Shown piece by piece: positions 56,828-64,000 of a DNA stretch of 64,000 nucleotides. Under the pieces are notes generated by a model. The model ran no database searches and had not been told where the DNA came from. It saw nothing but the letters and a program-made list of their open reading frames with translations. Positions within the stretch are counted from its first letter, which is position 1. Every line of letters begins with the position of its first letter. The DNA is taken from assembly GCF_910592395.1 (NCBI RefSeq), contig NC_088321.1, forward strand, positions 10,414,001 to 10,478,000, written 5' to 3'. The position numbers were made by a program, and so were the translations under genes. Origin of the DNA: Lineus longissimus (taxonomy: Eukaryota; Nemertea; Pilidiophora; Heteronemertea; Lineidae).

Positions 56828-59800
56828 ACAATCTAAAAACCAAGTTCAACAGGGATCCAGAATACAAGAGAAAGTACGTTGACTTTATGCAGAAGATAAT
56901 CGACCGTGGAGATGCAGAATTGGCACCCCAACCACCGCTAGCAGGACAACATTGGTACCTACCCCACTTCGGAGTTTTTCACCCTAAGAAGCCGGAAAAA
57001 ATACGGGTTGTATTTGATTGCCGAGTTGAATACATGGGACACTCGCTCAATCAGTACCTGCTTCCAGGCTCAGATTTGACGAACTCTTTACTGGGTATAC
57101 TCTGTCGATTCAGGAAAGAGAAGATCGCAATAACATGTGATGTTGAACAGATGTTTCACCAATTTAAAGTCAACCCAGATTGTAGAGACTATTTGAGATT
57201 TTTGTGGTGGCCAGATGGTGACACTGATAAGGAGCCAGTAGACCATTTGATGTCCGTACAACTGTTTGGAGCCACCTCAAGTCCATCAGTATGCAACTTT
57301 GGCCTGAAAAAGATCGCCACAAATTATGAAGAAAAGTACGGGAGTGAAGCTGCTAACTTTGTCAGAGAGGATTTCTACTTTGATGATGGGTTAAAGTCTG
57401 TTCCCGCAGAAGATGAAGCTATTGATCTAGTGGCAAGCACAGTAGGACTCTGTTCAGAAGGGAAGTTGAGACTCCATAAATTTGCATCAAACTCTGAAAA
57501 GGTGCTGCTTACCATCGATGAAGAAAACAGAGCTATCAAAGACAGTGATCTACAGCTGGTGCCACACGTTGGTCAAAACAAAGACCAAGTCATCGAGAGA
57601 GCCTTAGGAATGTATTGGAGTATATCATCAGACCAGTTCCAGTTCAAGATAACGCTAAAGGCACGGCCAGTGACGAGACGTGGGATCCTGTCAACTATCG
57701 GCACCATTTACGACTCCTTAGGATTGATATCTCCAGTACTCCTTGTGGGACGACTCATCTTACAAGAACTCTGCTCCCTCAACCTGGATTGGGACAGCCC
57801 TCTACCAAAAGAACTACAAGACAAGTGGGAGAATTGGAGAGAGGAGCTGCACTCTTTGGAAAAGCTGAGAATACCCCGATGCATAAAGCCAGCAGATTTT
57901 GGAGAAGCTAAGTCAGTCAGCATTCATCACTTTTCAGATGCCTCACAGTTCGCCTATGGTCAGTGTTCTTATGCCAGAATGATCAACAGCCAGGGTCAGA
58001 TACACTGCAGCCTCATTATAGGAAAAGCAAGAGTAGCTCCATTACGTCCTGTCACGATACCCCGCCTAGAGCTCACCGCCGCAGTCTTGTCAGCAAAGGT
58101 CGCAGCAACACTACGGAGGGAACTGAGTCTTGAGATTGACGAAGAAACCTTTTGGACGGATAGTAAAGTAACATTGGGCTACATACAGAATGAAGCAAGA
58201 CGCTTTCACGTATTTGTCAGCAACAGAGTTCAGCAGATCAGGGATAGTAGTGAGCCAAGCCAATGGAAACATGTCAGAGGTCAGGACAACCCAGCTGATG
58301 AAGCTTCCAGGGGGATGACAGTTGAAAAGTTCATCACAGGCTCCATGTGGCTAAAAGGTCCAACATTCCTTTGGGAACCCGAGATTCCAGCCCAAGCTAG
58401 TAAAGAGATACCAGAGCTATCACCAGATGACCCAGAAGTGAAGACAGTTACCAGCCTAGCAGTTCAAGCAGAAAAAACGGCCTTTGAGACAGAAAACCTA
58501 AAGGCATATTCGACCTGGGAGAAGCCGAGGAGGTCTATTGCGATAATCATCAGATACAGAGATAATCTGAGACGTAAAGCCCAAGGGAAAGCTGTTATGG
58601 TCGGCCCATTGAAAGTTGAGGACCTCAGGAAAGCAGAGTTAGAAATATGCAAAGCAGTCCAACAAGAGAATTTCAGCAAAGACATCGCAGTTCTCAGAAA
58701 GCTGAAAGTGGAGAAGACAGAAAAAGATGACCAAGCCAAAGGAAGAAAACTACAGATCAAAGGAACATCTGCAATTTATCGTCTGGGTCCTTTCCTGGAT
58801 GAAGACGGCGTGTTAAGAGTCGGAGGTTGCTTAAGAAGAGCTGATATTCCATCAAATTTGAGGCATCCATTCGTCCTGCCCAAATCATCCTACGTCACAA
58901 CCTTGATTCTGAGACACTGTCATGAAAAGGTACTTCATGGTGGCCGCGGATTCACAGTCAGCTCAGTTAGAGAAGAGGGGTACTGGATAATTGGATGCAG
59001 GAAGGCAGTAGGCAGCTTTATTGGAAAGTGTATTACCTGTAGACGACTACGCAGACCACTCCAACAGCAGATGATGGCAGACCTTCCCAAAGATCGCCTT
59101 GAGTCAAGTCCACCGTTCAGCTTTGTTGGTGCAGATGCCTTCGGACCATTCTATGTCGGCGTCACGATTGGCAGGAAAACAACAGTCAACAGATATGGCA
59201 TAGTCTTCACTTGTCTTTCAATGAGAGCTGTACATATTGAAACAGTCACCGATATGACCGCCGATGCCTTTATCAACGCACTTCGTCGATTGATTGCCAT
59301 TAGAGGACCAATCTCCCTTCTACGATGTGACAGAGGAACACATTTCGTCGGCGCAAGAAACGAACTACAGAATGCATGGTCTGAGATGGATTTTGACAAA
59401 GTCCAACAGTTTCTCCTGAAACAGGAATGCAATATCGAGTTCAGGATGAATGTCCCATATGCCAGTCACCACGGGGGAGTCTGGGAACGCCAGATTCGTA
59501 CCATCAGATCCATACTGTCTACAATTCTGCTGAAATCTGGAACACAACTTGACAATGAATCGCTGCAAACGTACCTGTATGAAGTCATGGCTATAATCAA
59601 TGGTAGGCCACTGACTACAGACGACCTGGAGGATCCAGACTCCTTGATGCCACTCTGTCCGAATCAGCTACTGACTATGAAGTCACGGGTGGTAATTCCA
59701 CCGCCTGGAGACTTCCCACGAGAAGACTTGTTTCTGAAGAAGCGTTGGCGCCGAGTGCAACATCTGGCGAACGAATTTTGGACCAAGTGGCGCAGAGACT

Positions 59801-60051
59801 ACCTAAACAATCTACAGCCAAGACAGAAATGGAACCGAAAAGAGCGTGATTTCGTCATTGGGGATGTTGTTATCGTGAAGGATGATGATCTGCCAAGAAA
59901 CCAGTGGAAACTGGCCAGAATCAACAAAGTCTTCGTTGATGAGGATCAGGTCGTTAGAACAGTCCGCCTCGCTGTCGGAAATCGATCCTTGGACAACAAC
60001 GGCAAACCATTACAACAGACCACCTATTCAGAAACTCGTCCTTCTCCTTGA
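56812..60051 (+). CDS. BEL/Pao polymerase: RT, RNase H, integrase
   Basis: 1079 codons, uninterrupted. RT: VVFDCRVEYMGHSLN near residue 66, ITCDVEQMFHQFKV near 107, FGATSSPSVCNFGL near 152, catalytic FYFDDGLKSV at 188-197. RNase H: HHFSDASQFAYG near 375, RLELTAAVL near 420, FWTDSKVTLGYI near 445. Integrase: an H-H-C-C zinc region (HCHEKVLHGG to CITCRRLR, near 703-740), then D-D-E residues in VGADAFGP, LRCDRGTHFVGA and HHGGVWERQIR. A C-terminal DUF5641-type segment follows (KWNRKERDFVIGDVVIVKD). No envelope gene was found. It would need the upstream frame restored to be made as a polyprotein. Confidence 0.85.
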   Translation: MFERLNNLKTKFNRDPEYKRKYVDFMQKIIDRGDAELAPQPPLAGQHWYLPHFGVFHPKKPEKIRVVFDCRVEYMGHSLNQYLLPGSDLTNSLLGILCRFRKEKIAITCDVEQMFHQFKVNPDCRDYLRFLWWPDGDTDKEPVDHLMSVQLFGATSSPSVCNFGLKKIATNYEEKYGSEAANFVREDFYFDDGLKSVPAEDEAIDLVASTVGLCSEGKLRLHKFASNSEKVLLTIDEENRAIKDSDLQLVPHVGQNKDQVIERALGMYWSISSDQFQFKITLKARPVTRRGILSTIGTIYDSLGLISPVLLVGRLILQELCSLNLDWDSPLPKELQDKWENWREELHSLEKLRIPRCIKPADFGEAKSVSIHHFSDASQFAYGQCSYARMINSQGQIHCSLIIGKARVAPLRPVTIPRLELTAAVLSAKVAATLRRELSLEIDEETFWTDSKVTLGYIQNEARRFHVFVSNRVQQIRDSSEPSQWKHVRGQDNPADEASRGMTVEKFITGSMWLKGPTFLWEPEIPAQASKEIPELSPDDPEVKTVTSLAVQAEKTAFETENLKAYSTWEKPRRSIAIIIRYRDNLRRKAQGKAVMVGPLKVEDLRKAELEICKAVQQENFSKDIAVLRKLKVEKTEKDDQAKGRKLQIKGTSAIYRLGPFLDEDGVLRVGGCLRRADIPSNLRHPFVLPKSSYVTTLILRHCHEKVLHGGRGFTVSSVREEGYWIIGCRKAVGSFIGKCITCRRLRRPLQQQMMADLPKDRLESSPPFSFVGADAFGPFYVGVTIGRKTTVNRYGIVFTCLSMRAVHIETVTDMTADAFINALRRLIAIRGPISLLRCDRGTHFVGARNELQNAWSEMDFDKVQQFLLKQECNIEFRMNVPYASHHGGVWERQIRTIRSILSTILLKSGTQLDNESLQTYLYEVMAIINGRPLTTDDLEDPDSLMPLCPNQLLTMKSRVVIPPPGDFPREDLFLKKRWRRVQHLANEFWTKWRRDYLNNLQPRQKWNRKERDFVIGDVVIVKDDDLPRNQWKLARINKVFVDEDQVVRTVRLAVGNRSLDNNGKPLQQTTYSETRPSP

Positions 60052-61148
60052 ATCCGATCCACAGAAATCCGTCAATCAGCCAAAAGGACCTGCTGATCAA
60101 CCCGGGTAATTCCCGGTCGAAGAGCCAGTTACGTTGTCTTCAAATCGATCTGAAGTCGTCTTCAAAATACGTGTCTGTGTCAGTGCACTACTCTATCGTG
60201 ATATGTGGGTGAAGTGCTAGTAACCTCTCCCCACTTTTAAAAATAGCTTCTTAAGTGTTGAATTAAGTCACTACCGATGGTGATTTCTTGGGTGATGTGC
60301 TGGTAACCTCTCCCCATTACATAGTCACTTCGCAGCACCGGTGAAAGTGAAATACTAATATTGTGAAAATTGTTTAGTTTCGCCAGACACTGATTCTATC
60401 AAGACGGAAGGACCATCGCAGTGATCGCCAGTGTTCCTCATTGTGTACAAACATTGGATAGTCATCAAACTGACTAACTTTGAAAGTCTAAACTTGAACT
60501 GACTTAACTATGAAGGTCTTGAAATTGACTTTGAGACAAGGAGAGACTTCTCCAACTCATCTTGTCTGGAAATAGTAGCCTCAGTGAGTTACAGACCATC
60601 CTCCTGTCTGATTTACTGGATGTTGGAGCACCACTTTGTGCATTTGGGTTGTTATGCTAAATTTGGTAGATTCTTTGTAGAACTGTGAACTCACTGGGTA
60701 TGCTGTCTCCTTTTCATGCAGCCGTGGACTACGGTGTGTTTGGTTCTATGAGAAATAAGAGTTTTCATAATGATTTGAAGGCCAGTTAAGGTGAAAGCTC
60801 ATTGAACATTTTGAAATCTGGTTGTGATTTGTGAACCAGTGGTTTTTAATTTTAGGTGCAAAATGAACACCTCCGTTAGCAGTATGATTAGCATTGTCAT
60901 ACTTGGTATTTGATATAGTGAATATTTTGGCGATTTGCCAGGTTCATTGATTTAGCTGAGTTTAGTAAATGTTGGCAGTTTGCCAAGTTTATTTTAAAAG
61001 GTTTAAATTACCAAGAGTAATTTGGAGAGCCATGTAAGTGCGCCTAGTAAAGGCTTGGTTAGTTTACGTTTTCAAATTTGGCGCGCTTCCTTGTCAGCGG
61101 ATGAGGAAGCTGGTCTGGGCATGCGCAGTGCTTTTGCCATCAACGATT
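60052..61148. other. BEL/Pao 3' region, probably containing an LTR
   Basis: Carries a near-repeat of GTGCTAGTAACCTCTCCCCA at about 60216 and 60299 and a related pair of TTGGCGATTTGCCA/TTGGCAGTTTGCCA elements near 60928 and 60973. No open frame. Confidence 0.45.
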
Positions 61149-61531
61149 TGTCACTATTTGAAATTAATGATAATTACATGACGCGTTTAATATATGCAGT
61201 TTTTTAAAGGTTTTGCATCTTGCCAGTACTCATAATAATTGTAGTGCTTCATGTACATGCATTTACGTGCATTATTACGTGTTGTTACATAACGTCTTAT
61301 TCACTGCTTTGGGTCTGATGCTGGCACTACTTTGGTAGGCCGGGTATCTACAAGCTTGTTCATAGCACTGTCTACGAATTTGTTGTAATGTTTGATATAG
61401 CCAATCATTTGACAGAAAATTTGATATTCTAAATCACGACAATCCAACAGTCGTCGAGTCGTATCATACGGTAGAGCACAAACCCAGGTGCACAAACCAC
61501 CGGCCGATCTCGTTGGCATAACAAAAACCTG
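61149..61531. other. Spacer before C6
   Basis: R-C type spacer resumed after the BEL element. A minus frame 61519-61301 corresponds to that at 33726-33424. Confidence 0.4.
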
Positions 61532-61816
61532 ATGAATTGTCGGAATCCGAATGCCAATGGAATAAAGAGGCTACCATGTGAGTTTACCAACCAGGAGGAT
61601 CAGCTGACGCAAATCTGTTTCACTGAACGTGAGCTCTTACGGCGAGAACTTGTTGTCTCCAAGATAGAATGTGTGCTTCTATGTGTTACGGCAAATGTTC
61701 TTGCATTAATATACAGACCCAGTCCTGACGGGCGGTGCCTTATTCATGCTACGGGAGGTTCGATATGTTGGAGGCGCATTCCCCTTGAGATTGGGAGTAG
61801 GCTGATGGTCAATCAG
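61532..61816 (+). CDS. Module C copy 6, internal deletion
   Basis: Loses 3 bases near 61617 and 24 bases near 61651 relative to C2, removing YRRKSVAV codons but keeping the frame. Donor is AATCAG/GTGAGG. It precedes the intact P6. Confidence 0.48.
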
Positions 61817-62118
61817 GTGAGGATATTTTTATGGGGCTGCCACCTGTGTAAGTGTTGATTATGTGACGGGTACTCCATGAGAGTGTCCGATCAACCCTCT
61901 CCACTCAACTGCCAAACATCTCTCTTAGAATAATTCAATCATTTTGGCAGCATCGAATGAGGCTGTTAAGGATTTTGCGGTAAATTCTCGATAATTAATG
62001 GTAAATTCTTTAACTTTACGGCAAGGTATTGTCCGAAAGAATCGTGTCATCACTATGATTTTACGACTAGTGCTATTGAAGTTGCCAGGGACTTGCGATT
62101 GAATTTTTTTTGTTTGAG

Positions 62119-62238
62119 ATATATTTGCGTGGTGGAGTTGTAATGACTCGTAAACTCATCATGCTCATCTTCCAGTATTCTTATGTTCATAACGACATAT
62201 TTCTTAATCGTCTCTCTCTTGAATGTAGGCAGTTAAAG
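62119..62238 (+). CDS. Module D copy 5 (type I)
   Basis: Open: YLRGGVVMTRKLIMLIF, then QYSYVHNDIFLNRLSLECRQ, LK, donor AAAG/GTAAAG. Phase 0 at both ends, so C6 and D5 can join in frame. Confidence 0.42.
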
Positions 62239-62499
62239 GTAAAGACTCAGTGGTTAATGGTGATCACTGACATAAGGTATAATATTGGTTATCAAGAATT
62301 AACAAATGGAATTATTACAATACACTTCTGAGGTGCTATACGTGTTGGGCCTGCACTGTTTTAACTCTGGAAACCCCCGATTCCTTCCATTTATGTAAAA
62401 AATGATATTAAAGACATATTTCATATCAATCTGTTGTGTCTCCTTTTTGTAAAAAAATCACTTTGTATTTTCCGAAGGACATGCATTGGATTGCTTTAG

Positions 62500-63655
62500 G
62501 CTGTCGATATTATGTCATCGAGTCTTCACTATAGCCAGCTACCATGCAAAAGTCGTCTTTCACGTGTATAATTCTGGTCGGAAAGTTATCACATCTACAC
62601 TTCTTCTTCCTAGGAAGCACCCTTGCCTTCTATACTCTTTTCTTTCTTTTGAAGAAAAGAAACCGGGGTTCCTCTTACAAATGAAGCCAGCCCCGAATAT
62701 TGTTGACATCATTGGAAAACAATCCACTAAAAGCACATGCAAAATACACCTCAATGAAATAGAGAATGAGTATGTTATGATCCTCGAACGCAGTGGTGTT
62801 CATCCTATGACTATTGTAATTGGTCATAAGCTGACTAGGCAAGGGGGAGAGACCAAATGGTTTATCAGGCATCTCCTCTCAGTAAATGGTGATAGCCACA
62901 ATAAAGTTCTACACGGACATACCTTAACTGGACGAATGAGGCACCATTGGATGATGTTCAGCACAAAAGGTAAACACATGGTTACTTTGAAAGCGATTTG
63001 CCGCAAACCGCCATGTTCGAAAGACCGTGCTCTATTTTTAACTGCTTTTGAGGACACTGACAATCTAGATAGTGGCCACATCGTCGCGAATATCAAAGAT
63101 AAAAAGAAATCGAGAAGTTGGCCGGATGCAGAAAAATATATGTCATATGTTATAGTATTACGATACAGTGGTCTTGTGAAAGGAATGTTTAAAATTGAAC
63201 GACAGGAAGATATCATTGAAGTGCACCTAGACAAACGGTTACATTCGAAGTGGCGTTTTATTTCTATGATAGACAACAGGTCTCGGTATATCTATATATT
63301 GGTGTTACGATCACGGTCATTAAAACTTTACCGCTTGTCCCGTGTAGGCGAGTTCTACCGAAAGGTAGGTGAGCCTTTGACAGTAAATGAAAGGTTTGAA
63401 AAACTGGATAAGATGTCCCTGGAAAGTTTCACCAACACACTATTCATTCATGGGAAGAAAAGGAAGAAAGTGTACCCGATGATGACGGTCAGGTTACCTT
63501 GCGATGGTGAGAGTGTAAAACTCAAATCAACCGTTATTCAAAGTCACATATATTACATTTCCTTCTCACTTGACTCAAAAGGATATTATATTTATAAAAA
63601 TTATCCGGCCAACAAACCGATGCGTGTAATGCGTGTTGTCCCACATACATACTAA
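62500..63655 (+). CDS. Module P copy 6 (type I), intact orphan protein
   Basis: The only P copy open from the acceptor-like CTTTAG (62499) to the terminal TAA: 385 codons, or 389 from an ATG at 62486. No domain was recognised. Visible features are hydrophobic strands separated by basic turns: AKVVFHVYNSGRKVITSTLL near 20-40, EYVMILERSGVHPMTIVIG near 86-104, KHMVTLKAICRKPPC, SYVIVLRYSGLVKGMF, YIYILVLRSRSLKLYRLS and MMTVRLPCDGESVKLKSTV. The LKLYRLSRVGEFYRKVG piece resembles a propeller blade edge. No transmembrane helix stands out. The C6-D5-P6 order suggests P is the main coding exon after C and D, but the phase from D (0) to P (1) does not fit, so at least one boundary is wrong. Confidence 0.6.
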
Positions 63656-63862
63656 GAGACATATAGTATATCTGTTCAAATATATGTATGCCGAATGATA
63701 TCAACATGTCAGTATTCGTACAAATTTCATTCTCCATCGTCTACAAACAAAATCGTTTCAATGTACAGGGTAGCCCGTAAAAGGTCGACCGTACTTTTAC
63801 CACCCAAAAACCCAGCGCTTAAAGTCAGGAGTAGTTGTGCAGTTGTTCGGATTCAGTTGTTT

Positions 63863-64000
63863 ACTTAACCAAGGTGTAGAAAATGTGGGAGTGTTTGTTT
63901 CTCTTTTCAAACAAAGGGTTAGGGATTGTGCACTTCAAACATGGAGTGGCGATGTTGATCAGTCGGTCTCACTAGCTCATTATAAGTTGGTTAAATCCCT
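63863..64000 (+). mobile_element. LINE 3' remnant L5, cut by the window edge
   Basis: Starts ACTTAACCAAGGTGTAG at the same target site as L1 and L2. Confirms that P6 belongs to type I. Confidence 0.7.

Larger units (their letters stand above)
55409..61148 (+). mobile_element. BEL/Pao LTR retrotransposon, 5' truncated
   Basis: Contains the end of gag, protease, reverse transcriptase, RNase H, integrase and about 1.1 kb of 3' sequence. No 5' LTR or gag N-terminus precedes 55409, where array spacer sequence stops. On the right the array resumes near 61149 with a different spacer (between R and C), so this is not a simple insertion. A 3' LTR probably lies in 60110-61148 but cannot be bounded without its partner. 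Confidence 0.78.
26923..64000. repeat. Tandem module array P-(L)-A-B-R-C-D, two alternating subfamilies
   Basis: The same modules recur in one order and orientation across 37 kb. P copies start near 26923, 30628, 34654, 44878, 48549 and 62500. Type I units (P1, P3, P6) carry a LINE 3' remnant after P; type II units (P2, P5) do not; P4 is a type II P joined to a type I remnant. The subfamilies also differ in P (STCKIHLNEIE versus SKINLNEIE; LKAICRKPPC versus LKAICLKPPC) and in D. Unit spacing without insertions is about 3.7-4.2 kb. Spacers between modules are also conserved but non-coding. The array runs off the right edge. Confidence 0.9.

Noticed and set aside
55409-61148. Endogenous retrovirus with envelope
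   Set aside because: Pol is of BEL/Pao type and no envelope-like frame follows integrase.
1-64000. Alternative genetic code with TGA read as an amino acid
   Set aside because: Many clear proteins here end at TGA, and the interrupted codons are better explained by CpG decay and pseudogenes.
26923-64000. CRISPR-like or short-spacer array
   Set aside because: The repeat unit is about 4 kb with coding-like modules; no short repeats with regular unique spacers.

Overview
The window looks like nuclear DNA of a marine invertebrate. Amphioxus, a hemichordate, an echinoderm or a lophotrochozoan would all fit, and the sequence alone does not separate them. The reasons are an AT-rich background, exon-like open frames bounded by AG acceptors and GT donors, no operon-like gene packing, and several animal retroelement classes side by side: a Tx1-like LINE, L2/CR1-like LINEs, a DIRS-type tyrosine-recombinase element and a BEL/Pao element. 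No rRNA, tRNA or CRISPR was seen.

Positions 1-6288 hold a nearly intact Tx1-like LINE on the minus strand: ORF1 with a zinc knuckle, and ORF2 with endonuclease and reverse transcriptase broken by one TGA. Positions 6289-26922 are mostly non-coding host DNA. They contain isolated minus-strand exon-like frames (a laminin-G/pentraxin-like domain at 8603-9303, a Cys-rich PAN-like piece at 7426-7608, a propeller-like exon at 22406-23386, a secreted PAN-like first exon at 25752-26073), a TIR element with a 7-bp target duplication (10012-10703), a full-length L2-like LINE (12100-15480, also broken by one TGA) and a small MITE (17957-18104).

From 26923 to the end of the window lies a tandem array of a module series that I do not recognise as a known family. 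The repeating order is: P (a 385-codon open frame of unknown family), an optional LINE 3' remnant L, exon-like A, exon-like B, a conserved minus-strand frame R, exon-like C with a GTGAGG donor, exon-like D, then the next P. Two subfamilies alternate. Type I has the LINE remnant after P and type II lacks it, so the higher-order unit is a dimer of about 8 kb. Six P copies are present. Only the last (62500-63655) is open throughout; the others carry in-frame stops or truncations.

The array has been a landing site for transposons, and each insertion can be checked against uninterrupted copies of the same module. A DIRS-type element (about 36741-44070) splits module A, an L2-like LINE (51371-52720) splits module C, and a 5'-truncated BEL/Pao element (55409 to about 61148) sits at a rearranged junction. 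Inside the DIRS-type element, gag and reverse transcriptase lie on the plus strand while RNase H and tyrosine recombinase lie on the minus strand. One internal inversion, with a breakpoint at a 16-C run, explains this.

The array and its orphan P family are the best candidates for something undescribed. A role for P as a beta-propeller-like protein is only an inference from the look of its strands.
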